Shown piece after piece: positions 1 to 9,982 of a DNA stretch of 64,000 bases; position 1 is the stretch's first letter; each line of letters begins with the position of its first letter. Both the position numbers and the translations under genes were made by a program. Origin of the DNA: Coenobita brevimanus (Eukaryota; Arthropoda; Malacostraca; Decapoda; Coenobitidae); contig CM064713.1 of the NCBI GenBank assembly GCA_032717465.1, positions 6,557,001 to 6,621,000 on the forward strand, written 5' to 3'. Under the pieces are notes generated by a model. That model saw only the letters and a program-made list of their open reading frames with translations. It had not been told where the DNA came from and did no database searches.

Positions 1-156
1 CTGAAGGCAAACAACTAATGGATAATACTGGGCAACAAGGCATCGAAGATTTGAGCAATTCGAATGAAAACTTGGAACATTTCACTGAAGGAAAGCCCAT
101 CGAGTCCAATTGTCCCACATCATGTGTCGATAATTATTATTTTTATTTTTCAAAAA
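1..156. other. Left-edge flank with a short open stretch
   Basis: This is the flank outside the first Tigger terminus. A short plus-strand open frame runs from the window edge through 18-221, with acidic, Asn/Ser-rich residues. It crosses into the transposon terminus at 157, so its end is not native. It could be a remnant of a coding exon or of another transposon tail. I recognise no domain, and the window edge hides anything upstream. Confidence 0.2.
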
Positions 157-304
157 CAGTATTCCCTCAATTATCCAATGTAACAGAGCCAAAGGCATGT
201 CCAGACAGTGGCAATGTCTGAACAATGAATAATATCCCCCCTATTATACCTAGACCCTACCTATACCCATTCTCCAATCTATATCTAACCAATCTATACA
301 GCAC

Positions 305-688
305 CTCAGATTACTTTGGCAGTGTTTTCTGGTCATTCAGGCATATTTAGAGATCAAAACAAACATGGATATATCGAAAATATTTTTTAATACCAAGAAA
401 ACCATGCAAAAAAAACAAAACAAAAAAACACCCTCCTTAAACATTACCGTATGTACGGTACCCCTACTAATTCTGGCAGTGTTTTCCCAGTCATTCTGCA
501 ATATTTAGACATCAAAACACATATAGGAATATCCAAAATACTTTTAAACACCAAGAAAACCATGAAAAAAAAAGAAAAAAAGTGGAAACCGAAAAAAACA
601 CACCCTACCTATACACTACTAGGTACAGTACCCCTCCTAATTTTGGCATTGTTTCAGGTCAATCTGCCATATTTAGATGTCAAAACAC

Positions 689-719
<31 letters not shown>

Positions 720-850
720 CTATGTACAGTACTGTACCCTCCAAATTTTGGCAGTGTTTTCCAGTCATTCTGCCACACTGAGACATTAGAACACGCATAG
801 GAATATCCATGTTAATGCTAAACACCAAAAAAACAATGCATAAACCAAAA
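305..850. repeat. Diverged tandem repeat, about 155-bp unit
   Basis: About four copies can be seen of a unit containing TTTGGCAGTGTTTTCCAGTC, then TATTTAGACATCAAAACACA, then an AAGAAAACCATG segment and an A-rich spacer. The copies begin near 311, 465, 642 and 747. The same unit in reverse orientation fills 37740-37897, 38274-38320, 44107-44170 and 44513-44800. It is therefore the 3' subterminal repeat of this Tigger subfamily and not a host satellite. An A-run near 691-718 is part of one copy. Confidence 0.7.
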
Positions 851-1565
851 AAAATCCACAAAAAACTGAAGACGGTTGGAAAATCAGTTTCCATTGTGAC
901 ACGAGTGCTAGCTGCTCCTGGGGGAAAGGAAAAAAAAAAAATCCACAGCTAAATACGCCAGTGAGTCCTCGAAATACGAAAGGGATAGGGACCAAAAAAA
1001 ACTTTCATAATCCGAAATTTCGTGTATCGGAACGATTTTCCCCATTGAAATATACATATAAAGGGGGGGATGAGTTCCAGGACCCCATTGGACCCCCCAC
1101 TAAAACTTTACCCCTCCTATTTAGAAGTATGCAGTACAAGTATACAGTACTATACTATTGCAGAGACATAAAAAAATAAAACATACAACTAATTACTGCA
1201 GTATTAGTACACTGTACAGTTAAATACAGTGAAAGCTCGATTATCCAGGCTCGGATTAACCAGCTTTAGGAATATTCGGGCCATAACTGAATGATTCAGT
1301 GGTACAATAATTCATAAAATTATCCATACAATAGCTCCAGTTGAAACAGAAAGCACCGCGGTTGCTAGCGAGCGAGCTACGAGTAAACGAGCATGAGTCT
1401 ACCCCCACCCGCGCCACCCGCTCACGACCTACCTTGTCTGACTCGGTCACTCACGCGTGCGACATTCACCATGGCTAGTTCACTTGTTACCCCTCCTGAT
1501 CTATCACTATGGCCATTTTTTTTTTTATATTTGTGATGCTGGCGATGCCCTTCATCATTATATCC

Positions 1566-2609
1566 ATGGCTCCACCACCAACAAAGAGGAAAAGAACTGT
1601 CCTGACGCTGCAACAGAAGCTGGAAATGATTAAAAAACTTGAATCAGGCTGGAGTATCAAGCGCTGCTCAGAGTTTTATGGAACAGGCAAACAAACTGTT
1701 TCTGACATTCGCAAGTCCAAGGGTAAACTCATGGAATTCTCTAGTAAGATAGCCATTGACTGTAAAGTTAGTGGGTCTTCGGCTGCCAGAAAAACCATGA
1801 AAATTGCAGTGGATGATCGTCTGGAGGAAGCAGTGTATAAGTGGTTTGTTCAGCAACAGAGTGTCGGCGTTATGGTACGAGGTGCTGAGATTAAGTCTGC
1901 TGCAGAGAAGCTAGCAAACCATATCGGCATTCAGGGTTTCAAGGCATCTGATGGTTGGCTTTCTCAATTCAAGGCAAGGCATGAAATGATAAACCGACGT
2001 GTGTTTGGCGAGTCTCTGGATGCAGATACATCACAAATTCAGCCGTTTCGGGAGAAACTGCTGAAGCTTATACAAGACGAGGGCCTTCTTCTCTCCCAGG
2101 TATACAACGCAGACGAGACTGGCTTATTTTACCGGTCACTGCCCCTGAATACACTTGCACAGCGCCATGAAGAGTCTGTTCCTGGGCGCAAAATCTCCAA
2201 GGATCGTGTGTCTGTGTTGTGCTGTGGAAGTGCCGATGGTCTCCACCGGTTGAAGCCGCTCGTTGTTGGCAAGGCTCGTCACCCACGCTGTCTCCACACC
2301 TGCATGGATAAATTACCTCTTCTGCACGACTTCTCCAAGAAAGCCTGGTTCACATCAGCGATTTTTAAGAACTGTTTTTTTAATAATTTCATCCCTGAGG
2401 TGCAAAGGTTTCAACAGGAAGTCCTGAATATTGCACCAGCTCGTGTACGAGCAGTTCTCCCACTTGATAACGCCCCTGCTCATCCTGGTGTTTCTGAACT
2501 CGTGAGTGATGATGGACAAATCAGGTGCATCATGCTGCCTCCCAACACAACATCAGCTATCCAGCCTATGGATCAAGGCATCATATGTGCAGCCAAGCAA
2601 CTCTACTGA
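1566..2609 (+). pseudogene. Tigger transposase, N-terminal and catalytic part
   Basis: This encodes a DDE transposase of the pogo/Tigger group, which binds the element ends and cuts and pastes it at TA sites. I chose the ATG at 1566 because the Tigger copy near 34934 starts the same way (MAxPPP then a basic patch). Visible domains are a CENP-B/psq-type helix-turn-helix (residues about 8-60), a Tc5/CENP-B-type second DNA-binding domain (about 90-150, ending in SDGWLSQFKARH), and the DDE core. The core has first Asp in NADETGLFY, second in PLDNAPAHP and third in QPMDQG about 33 residues later. The frame ends right after AAKQLY. There a TGA-CGA-TGA run stands where the related copy continues with RWRFLNE, so two arginine codons have probably become stops. 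Confidence 0.8.
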
Positions 2610-2630
2610 CGATGATTCCTTGAGGAATCA

Positions 2631-3034
2631 TTAATTCATTAATTCCTTTAGTGCAAGAAAAGCTTTTTTTTTTGGTAAACATACGCTTTATCAGAGGCAG
2701 TAAAAGCACCTTACCAAATCAGTTCTTCCTGACAGTCTATTATATTTTAATTATATTTCTGAGGCAGTAAAACATTTCATGTAAAATCTGTTTCCCCATC
2801 AACTCGTTTGACTCGTAAGCTTAATGTTGGAAGTGACTCCTAACCTAAGTGTTCTAACCTCACCTAGCTTAACTGTACCTAATAATTTAACCAAACTTAA
2901 CCTAGCATCCAGCTGGGAAACGAAAACCACCTTTGAGTACGTTGAGTAAAAGACAATCATAGATACGGGCAAATGATAATACAAACCGGGCAAATATTTC
3001 CCTTACTGTTGTTTCCTATTTTTGGTTGTTTCTT

Positions 3035-3079
<45 letters not shown>

Positions 3080-3603
3080 GTTCATTTCAGTGTTTTGAGG
3101 CCTCATTTGTTGCACAAATGAATAATCATACATGTAATATGACTATGACGATAATCTGCTTGAAAATATTAGTAATGGCGGAAGGGATAGCCAAATCTAA
3201 GTGTTTAAACCTAACCTAACATAGCTTAACTGTACCTAATAAATTAATCCACCCTAAACCCTAACCTAACCTAACCCAGCTCAGCCTAACCTAGCCTAAC
3301 CCTGTTTTTTTTTTCTTATTTTTATGTTGGCTAACATGTGACGAGATTGTAACGATCAGGCAAGGCTGTTTTGTGTCCAGTGGACTTAACCAACTTACTC
3401 TGACTACCCCAGAGAAGTAAAATTTATTGAAGAGGTGAATGAAATAAAATTTATAGAAGAGGTTTACGAAATAAAAATTAATTGTGAAGAAAAAATACGA
3501 AAGTGAAATCTCGCAACCTAACCTAAAGGAACGACAGTTTCTTGCAGAGATCTGGCACGTCCTTATTTTTCTTTCTTTTTCGTCTGCATGTATTTTCTTA
3601 GGT
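2631..3603. other. 973-bp non-coding interruption inside the Tigger coding region
   Basis: The flanking segments join in protein terms: FLEE before, VMVVVDD after, against FLNEVMVV in the copy near 35970. The 3' edge looks like a splice acceptor (TATTTTCTTAG before GTCATGG). The 5' edge has no GT, so a functional intron is not shown. The interior holds a T-run at about 3038-3076, two related segments (2810-2895 and 3190-3250) sharing TAGCTTAACTGTACCTAAT, and short CCTAA arrays near 3255-3300. No open frame of note. Confidence 0.55.
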
Positions 3604-3604
3604 C

Positions 3605-4144
3605 ATGGTTGTGGTTGATGACAAGGATGAGGATACCAGAGGGCAAAGGACGTTGTCAAAGTGTAAAAATTATTCTCTGAAGTCTGCCATATTTAACTGG
3701 GCCAAGGCTTGGGATGATGTGAAACAGACGACTCTTGCCAATGCCTGGTCCAAGCTGTTGCAAAACGAGGAAGCCGTCCAAGATTTTGATGGGTTTGAGC
3801 CATACCAGGCAGCTTTAAAACGTGGGGGAGACGAGGCAACAGCTGATGAAATTATGGAATGGTTGGAAGCTGACAAAGGAGGTCCTGGGTTCGAAATTAT
3901 GACAGACAAAGAGATTGCCGAGTCTGTGCAGCGGAGAGATGATGATAGTGATGATGATGGCGATGATGATGCAGCCAGCGTCCCTAGGCCTCGACTCTCG
4001 CAGGCATGTGAAGCTACTGATGTCCTCCTCAGTTTTGTGGGTGGGATGGAAGACGATGCCGAGTTTTCTCGGTGCTACAACACTATCTGGGAGCTAAGAG
4101 ATTGCATCATACAACGGCAGCACAGGGGCACAGGATTTCGTTAG
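3605..4144 (+). pseudogene. Tigger transposase C-terminal segment
   Basis: This continues the same transposase. It begins VMVVVDDKDED and includes SAIFNWAKAWDDVKQTTLAN followed by an acidic stretch (DDDSDDDGDDD). Tigger proteins typically carry such a region after the DDE core. The homologous segment of the 29182-44920 Tigger lies near 35970-36260 (EVMVVLEDE then SAVFNWVNAW). The frame ends at 4144 just after an 8-bp motif (GGATTTCG) that recurs at 4299. The listed start codon is arbitrary, since this is an internal piece and not a separate gene. Confidence 0.7.
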
Positions 4145-4306
4145 ACTCGGTAAATTACGTAACAATGATGCGTTTTTATTTTTTTATTACATTACGAAGT
4201 TTCACAATTTTCTTTATTGTTTCAGCATTCATTAATTACAAGAATGCACACATCAAAGGCAGCTATTGTATTTGTTTTATTTATTTATTTTTTTTTAAGG
4301 ATTTCG
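4141..4306. other. Short insert or intron-like segment flanked by an 8-bp direct repeat
   Basis: GGATTTCG occurs at 4133-4140 and again at 4299-4306. The T-rich segment between them separates two pieces of Tigger coding sequence. It ends in a pyrimidine tract plus AAG, resembling an acceptor, but has no GT at the upstream edge. Either a small insertion with a target duplication or a decayed intron would fit. Confidence 0.45.
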
Positions 4307-4507
4307 CAGTTCTTCCGTCCACGTACTGCTACTCCCCCTGGTTCTCCTCCCGGTACTGAAGCAGCTTCTTCCCCTGAACCTGGCCCTTCAGGTGTCTCAA
4401 ATACACACCAGTCCACAGCTGCTGATTCGCCACCTACACGTACCCCCATTGATGAGGCATTGCTCCGATCGTGTTCACCCGAGGTGGACGACCCATATTC
4501 GGAGTGA
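4299..4507 (+). pseudogene. Tigger transposase extreme C-terminus
   Basis: This open segment reads RISQFFRPRTATPP and then a Pro/Ser/Thr-rich tail, ending EVDDPYSE at a stop at 4505-4507. Tigger-family proteins often end with a short motif of the form I-x-x-FF followed by a low-complexity tail, which fits here. The inverted terminus follows about 210 bp later. This piece is not in the same frame as 3605-4144. Confidence 0.55.
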
Positions 4508-4734
4508 AGTAATAGGTTTTTTTGTTTGCTTCTTTTCTTCATTCTTGTGTGTATGTATGAAAGTCAGAGTACTGATACAAATAGTAATGTATTCCATTAA
4601 TAAATCAATCTAACGGTAGAGTACTGTACTTGTGTTTTGTTTTGACCGGATTAATTGTGCTTTCGGATTATTCAGGCACCCCTTCACACCCTATAGCCCG
4701 GATAATCGGGCTATCTCTGTATAGACCTGTGCTG

Positions 4735-5180
4735 CAGCTGGAGATTCGTGTCGTTGATATGGTGCTAAGGCCATGGGAAAGGTGCGGGTTCTCGTGGCTT
4801 GACAGGCGGCTGAAGATGAAGAGAAGGAGGTGGCCATCTTCTTGTACATTTCCTTTTTCTTCATCACAGTCCCAACGGTTGATGGTGCAAGGCCTAAAGC
4901 TCGCCCAATTTCCGAGACTCCTTGCCCCACCTTGTGGCGTCTTATTACAGTATCTCCAATTTGCTCCCTACGTGTCAACAAGTGGGTTGGTGAAGGGTTG
5001 GTGCCCCTCCCTGTAAAACAACTAACTCAGTGTCAAATGGCCACCCTTTACGGGATTATGGTGTCTGGCAATAGATAGATAGATAGATCCTCTCAACAGT
5101 GAGAGTACAATGCTGTTTCTTCTTTGCACCTGGTTCCCCGGATGCTGGAGATGATGCAGGGTGCTTGGGAGGCATGGTGG
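4735..5180 (-). pseudogene. Truncated Tigger transposase N-terminus of the middle Tigger
   Basis: On the minus strand a start at 5178-5180 opens MPPKHPASSPASGEPGAKKK and reaches a helix-turn-helix. That domain continues after a small insert as REQIGDTVIRRHKVGQG and GRALGLAPSTVGTVMKKKE. This is a CENP-B-N/psq-type DNA-binding domain. The catalytic core is absent because the coding region breaks off at the inner Tigger. The helix-turn-helix is interrupted by the 106-bp LINE-derived insert at 4983-5088. Confidence 0.7.
4983..5088 (+). mobile_element. 106-bp mini-element made of LINE A 5' and 3' ends
   Basis: The first half (4983-5033) matches the LINE A leader at 60537-60583, with AGGGTTGGT, GTGCCCCTCCC and GTAAAACAACTAACT. 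The second half (5034-5088) matches the LINE A 3' end, with ATGGCCACCCTTTACGGGAT, then GTCTGGCAATAG and a GATA run. It interrupts the transposase helix-turn-helix above. Similar sequence on each side (TGTTGA plus CACG or GAGG, read on the minus strand) may be an imperfect target duplication. This looks like an internally deleted LINE copied in trans. Confidence 0.65.
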
Positions 5181-5488
5181 AGATACAAAAAGGTGAAGAA
5201 CAGCAAAAAACAGCATAATGTACACCGAAGCTGAGAGGAGAGGACGGACATGACTCGACTGGGAAGCGCGTGAAAATGTGTTTACCAGAGAGGGGTTAGT
5301 TCATTTTCTCGCCGCAAGCAAGCGCAGTGCTGTGCAGCACGCCCATTTTGAATTTTTTGTATTTCCTCCCGTATCGTTTTTCATACCATCGAGACAGATA
5401 CTTTCGTACTGTGGAATCTGTCCTACATTATTGCTTTCGTACCATCGGAAATTCGTACTTCAAGTTTTCGTATTTCAAGGACTCACTG

Positions 5489-6476
5489 TATTGGTATAAA
5501 TGGTATATCATCTTTGCTGGTGTTTATAAGGTAATAAAAATGCAAAAAACTGATAAGTAAAATAAAAAACTGCAGTGAGTATAAATGGTGTTCAGGAGTA
5601 AAACTTACCTTCATATAACTTCCCACCATCCTAGTGCAAAATTCTGCCTCCACCTTGCAGAGATAAGCATATGTCTAGATGCAGAATTTCATTAGCTTTC
5701 TCGTGGATTTCACGGAATTTTGATAGGGCCAATGGTATTCAAATAAATCGCCAAAAACTTTAAAAAGTCACGAGTCAGTGCTTTCAGTGCGAAGGAGGGG
5801 AGGGACTGAGGGAGCGAGGGGGAGAGCTGAGAGGCCTGGCTAGCAAGGCAGGGAGCATGGGAGGGTATGGAGGAGGGATGAGAGGGGGGAGAAATGAGGC
5901 TGTGGTCAGGATTTTCACCCTTCTGTCACAAGGTGGACAGGCACCTTCACCTGACTTGTGGCTTGTAGTCTGTCTTACAAGCGTGTGGGCTGTTGAGAAA
6001 CACAACTCCCTGTGACTGGGTGACTTCGGACATTTGGTACAGAGGCAGATGGGCGCTTTCACCTGACTTGTGGCTTGAGGTCCAAGTGGTGGCAGTCAGG
6101 AAAGACTAATCCCAGTGGCTGCACGGCTTTGGACATTCGGTGGGGATGCGTACAGATGTTCTGACACAGCTTGTGGGTTGCAGTTGCTATTACTCGAATG
6201 CTGGAGGTTCATCGGTTGTGATTGGATCAGTACAGGGGTGGACAGACATTGTACCTCAGGTTGTGAGATAATGCCTATTTCCCGTGCACAGCTAGAGCCC
6301 AGCAGCCAAGATACTGAATGTCTGAACACGTCGGCTGGCTGGTCAAAGTTCTCGGGGACTTTTACATCCGAATAATAGCAGGTAAATTCGGATAATGGTT
6401 TAATAAAGCCAAGGTCCAGTATACTGATAATGAACAGGTCTGGATACTGCACGTCCAGATAAATGACGAATTACTT
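5489..6476 (-). repeat. Repeat-rich 5' arm of the outer Tigger
   Basis: This arm has diverged repeats carrying ACTTGTGGCTTG or close variants near 5953, 6067, 6165 and 6245, a period of roughly 80-115 bp. Related sequence in reverse orientation occurs at 29570-29640 and 34440-34500, in the equivalent part of the other Tigger. 5800-5900 is G-rich. The terminus (6350-6476) matches 29182-29290. I see no coding region. Confidence 0.55.
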
Positions 6477-7154
6477 TATGTCTTTTCTGTCTATGCTAAA
6501 ATCCTTTTTCACATACGAAGTTGAATTGTTTGTTTTGTTACCCATAAGCAAAGCTTTTAAAGTGCCCTAAATGTTGCATTACAAACCTCAGCACAATGAA
6601 AAATAGCTAAAAGCAAGCTGATAGCCCCATCTTAAGGTACTGATCCTCCTTTGCTGACCTTTTCAGTGTGACACTAACATGGAGAGCAGGCCAACATACT
6701 CCCCCAAACACTTATCTCTAACTCCCATGCACTACTCTACATGTGTTTTACATACCACACGATGTACCACACTGCATCACAGGTTGATACCAGCAAGGGG
6801 ATGCAGCAAGAACATTTTGCCCCCACTACCTACCGGTGGACCTGAAGGATGGTGTGGTGTGGGCTCTGCCAGTGTAGTTTTTGGGACCGGGATGAGACGG
6901 GGCTTGGAGTAATGCCAGAGAGTACAACACATAGGCCCAAACCTGGGAACAGTGCCCCAGGGTAGGTGTAAAGTGGTGGGGCAGTTACAGTACCAAGGTG
7001 CACCTAGAAGGTGTCTCTGTGGCTGTCCTGATATGGTGCCATGAGGCCACTGGCACAGCCAATGGCCATGGCTGATAGGCTATGGGTCCCATGTCCTGTG
7101 CCTGGACTTGAGACTGTGCGGGTGGGTGAGGCCTGTGGTCTGTCTCCTCATTTA
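6477..7154. other. Unassigned spacer
   Basis: I see no transposon ends and no convincing coding sequence. A plus-strand open frame at 6679-6912 follows a pyrimidine-rich CAG, but its composition is not protein-like. 6840-7140 is G/T-rich with many GGTGTGG-type words and no obvious period. Confidence 0.4.
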
Positions 7155-7708
7155 CAGGCAAACCCTGATTTAACGATGCAATTGGTTAAGTAAAAACCCA
7201 TCATTAGGCGAGGTATAATATCTCGAGGTAGATTTAACACATAAAGTATTGGGATGCATTTCTAAGCCTTGGGTTTTCCCCCAAACTAAATCCCAAACCC
7301 ACCCAAATGAGTCCAAAAACAACTTTTTAGCTAACCTACACCCCCAAAATAGCTTTAAAACAAGCAAAACTAAGCCTAAAAGCAGTTTATAACTCACCTA
7401 AACCCAAGAATAATATCTGAAAATCATCAAAAATAAGTCTGGAAAAAAATCGAACTTAGTAAACTGTACCCCAAAATGACAATGTTCACCCCACCTATGA
7501 CTAAAACACATTAATCTAAGTCTTAAAACAGTTTATCAATCAACCTAAACACAAAACTTAAGTCTAACATATCAGAATCGGAAAAAAAAAAAAAACATCG
7601 TTATACCAGGGTTTGGCCATCATTCGACGGGGGAGAGTGATATTTCTACCCCCATCGTTATGCCGGGGTATCACACATATTGGGGTACTGTATCTCAGGG
7701 TTTGCCTG
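7155..7708. mobile_element. MITE with TA target duplication, 554 bp
   Basis: The termini CAGGCAAACCCTGA (7155) and its reverse complement (ending 7708) are flanked by TA at 7153-7154 and 7709-7710. The interior is A/T-rich with no coding capacity and repeats ATCGTTATRCC-type words near its right end. The TA duplication and CAG start fit mobilisation by a Tc1/mariner or pogo-type transposase. The source element is not in the window. Confidence 0.7.
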
Positions 7709-7990
7709 TATTTTACAGATATATGACAGAAAAATGGGGGGTAGCATGCCTAAAGAATTTAAATCACCCAAGGGGTTCAGAGTGACTTTGTGGAATGTGT
7801 GTACATTAAAATCCTCATTTTTCGCACCGCAGATGTTTCACCAAAACCACGCGAAATGTCGACACGTGAAGTTAAGAATCAATGGGAAAAATAGAGGAGA
7901 GCTCCAGTGGGACATGTACCTACCCTATCATAAAGTACTATAACATCAAACAGGCCCTACCCAAAATTTAATGAAGAGTGTTTACTAGTA

Positions 7991-8477
7991 CAGTACATCC
8001 CCACAGTACGTGAGTTCCGAGTACGCGATCCCCCTTGTACACAAGGACCTATTTTTTTTGTTATTTTAGTGTATTTTTTATTAGTACGCGAACTGAACTC
8101 CTTGTAAGTGAGACGGGCAGCGAAGAGTGGCCCAAATCCGGGGTTACCCTGAGTACGCGACATTGCCCCCCCAAGAAGTGATAACAGTTCAAGGTGAGCA
8201 GCCATATTCTTGTTGGTTTAGTTAAGCCATATCCTTGTTGATTTACCTAGTAAAGCCATAATCTTGTTGGTTTACTTAATCTTAGGTAATATGTCTTAGA
8301 TAGTTTCCCTATATAGTACAATACTTAGGTCTAAAAGGCGTCTCAAGGGTTGCCCATGAAGGAGGGGAGCCACCCATATGTAATTTTTCCCATAAGTTTA
8401 TGTATTCACAGTACGTGAATTCCCAGTACACGACGTCCTCTGCCGCCCATATAGGCACATACTAGGGGCATGTACTG
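7991..8477. mobile_element. MITE with TA target duplication, 487 bp
   Basis: The left end is CAGTACATCCCCACAGTACG. The right end, as reverse complement, is CAGTACATGCCCCTAGTATG. TA flanks at 7989-7990 and 8478-8479. Subterminal AGTACGYG words recur near 8006, 8018, 8091, 8152 and 8409. Inside are three diverged direct copies of a GCCATAT...TTGTTGRTTTAC unit at about 8200-8280. There is no coding capacity. The spacer 7711-7990 holds nothing I can assign. Confidence 0.65.
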
Positions 8478-8600
8478 TACTAAAACAGCAGAACACAATA
8501 AACATGTACCTGAAAAGACATTAAAGCTGTTATAAAGAGCTGCAACACCAAAAATTCTTACCAGAAATAAAGCGAAGACTGGCTTGAGAGGTGAAGGTTT

Positions 8601-8775
8601 TGTGTGTGTGTGTGTGTATTTACCTATTTGTATTTACCTATTTGTAGTATACAGGAATTGAGCAATGCTCGTGTTGTCCTGTCTCCATATCCACATTTAT
8701 CAAGTCTACCTTTACACACATGAATGTTTTTCTCATGCACCACCTCTTTGTCTAAGTCGTTCCAAATATTTAAGA
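8601..8775 (-). mobile_element. LINE C 3' fragment with TG run
   Basis: On the minus strand this encodes the last part of a CR1-like ORF (LDKEVVHEKNIHVCKGRLDK, then GYGDRTTRA) followed by repeats of AATAGGTAAATA and a TG/CA run at 8601-8617. The same fragment, with the same 5' boundary (CTTAAATATTTGG), occurs at 29727-29891. It directly follows the 3' end of LINE B. Confidence 0.7.
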
Positions 8776-9958
8776 ATATACCTAATTGTGATATACACGG
8801 AATGTACTATGCTCGTGGGTTTCCGTCGCTGTTTCTCAATAAGTCGAATTTAACTTTAAACTCGTTTATGTTTTTAGACTGGACGATCTCTTTGTCCAGG
8901 CTATTCCATAAGTCTATACTTCTGTAAGGAAAGCTATATTTCTTGATATCCTTCAAACAGCTTGACTTTTTCAATTTCATTCCATGTCCTCTTGTTGCTC
9001 TCTTATCCCATACAAACAGATCTTCTTTGTCAATTTTATCTACTCCCACCATGGTCCTGAACACCGCAATCATGTCTCCCCTCTTTCTCCTTTCCTCTAA
9101 CGAAGGCAAATCCAGTTTTTCCAGCCTCTCTCTGTATGACAGGTCTGTCAGACTGGGGACCATCTTGGTTGCTGTTCTTTGTATTCTCTCAATCTTGTTT
9201 ATATCTTTCTTTTTGTGTGGGGACCACACTACCGCTGCATATTCTAACCTGGGGCGGATCATGGCCACTATCAATTTTTTCATCATTTCCTCATCCATAT
9301 AATGAAATGCTACTCTTATGTTAGTCAAGAGCTTATAAGTCTCTCCAACTATCTTGTTAATGTGCTTTTCTGGTGACAAACTATCTTGGACCAGCACTCC
9401 CAAATCTTTCTCTTCTCTCCTTTTTGTGATTAATTCATTACCCAAAAATAATTCAGTGATGGTCTCCTGGTACTTTTACCCATTTCCAATATTTTACATT
9501 TCTTTACATTAAATTTCATTTCCCACGTCCGGCTCCAATTGTGTATCCTATCCAAATCCTCCTGCAGTATTTTACAATCCTCCTCAACCTCTATCTTCCT
9601 CAAGATCTTTACATCATCAGCAAACAGACTCGCATAACTGTTCACTCCATCTACCATATCATTTACATAAATCAGGAACATTACTGGCGCCAACACTGAG
9701 CCTTGAGGGACTCCACTTGTTACTTCCCTCCATCCAGACATCTTTTCCTTTATTACTGTCCTCATTTGTCTGTCTCTCAAAAAGTCTCTCATCCATTCCA
9801 GAAGTTTCCCCTTTAGTCCTCCTATATATTCTAGTTTCCACATTAGTCTCTTATGAGGTACCTTGTCAAAGGCCTTCTCTAAGTCTAAGTACACACAATC
9901 CACCCAACCATCTCTCTCCTGTACCGCATCAATCGCTCTTGAGTAAAAGCTCAACAAG
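8776..9958 (-). pseudogene. LINE B (CR1-like) 3' half, RT and C-terminus
   Basis: This is a 5'-truncated non-LTR retrotransposon. On the minus strand the reverse transcriptase reads DLEKAFDKVPHKR, GVPQGSVLAPVMF and the catalytic SLFADDVKIL. The thumb and C-terminal part follow in another frame, with EEKDLGVLVQDSLSPEKHIN, IRPRLEYAAVVWSPHKKK and WNSLDKEIVQ. One frame change falls near 9440. The end is AATTAGGT-rich, as in the copy ending near 34060. The protein is closely similar to the copy at 29943-34062. It begins at AACTTGTTGAG, so it is truncated within the RT. Confidence 0.85.
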
Positions 9959-9982
9959 TTTGTGTGTGTGTGTGTGTGTGTG
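9959..9982. repeat. TG/CA dinucleotide run between LINE B and LINE D
   Basis: A run of TG units lies exactly at the junction between the truncated 5' end of LINE B and the 3' end of LINE D. It is either a microsatellite tail or a site favoured for insertion. Confidence 0.9.

Larger units (their letters stand above)
1227..4719 (+). mobile_element. Inner Tigger/pogo DNA transposon, 3.49 kb
   Basis: The inverted termini are CAGTGAAAGCTCGATTATCC at 1227 and, as reverse complement, CAGAGATAGCCCGATTATCC ending at 4719. TA target duplications are at 1225-1226 and 4720-4721, as expected for pogo/Tigger elements. It carries a long transposase reading frame in sense orientation (1566-2609), then C-terminal segments at 3605-4144 and about 4299-4507, separated by non-coding stretches. 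It was inserted into the middle Tigger and is the youngest of the three. Internal stops make it non-functional as it stands unless splicing and recoding occur. Confidence 0.85.
959..5488 (-). mobile_element. Middle Tigger-like element (nested)
   Basis: The inverted ends are CAGTGAGTCCTCGAAATACG at 959 and, as reverse complement, CAGTGAGTCCTTGAAATACG ending at 5488. TA follows at 5489-5490. The left flank lacks a clean TA. The element keeps a minus-strand transposase N-terminus (4735-5180). The rest of its coding region is missing or replaced by the inner Tigger at 1227-4719. It sits inside the outer Tigger, whose repeat-rich arms lie on both sides. Boundaries rest on the matching ends only. 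Confidence 0.6.
157..6476 (-). mobile_element. Outer Tigger/pogo-like DNA transposon, non-autonomous remnant
   Basis: The left end reads CAGTATTCCCTCAATTATCC at 157. The right end (minus strand) reads AAGTAATTCGTCATTTATC, followed by TA at 6477-6478. Both resemble the ends of the Tigger at 29182-44920. The homology extends inward: 157-330 matches the reverse complement of 44750-44920, and 6350-6476 matches 29182-29290. No transposase of its own remains. The interior is a 155-bp repeat array, the middle Tigger (959-5488) and a repeat-rich segment (5489-6476). The TA duplication is not clean at the left end. Confidence 0.65.

Noticed and set aside
6679..6912. Exon after a pyrimidine-rich CAG at 6665
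   Set aside because: The translation is low in structure and rich in His/Thr/Pro; no donor was chosen with confidence.
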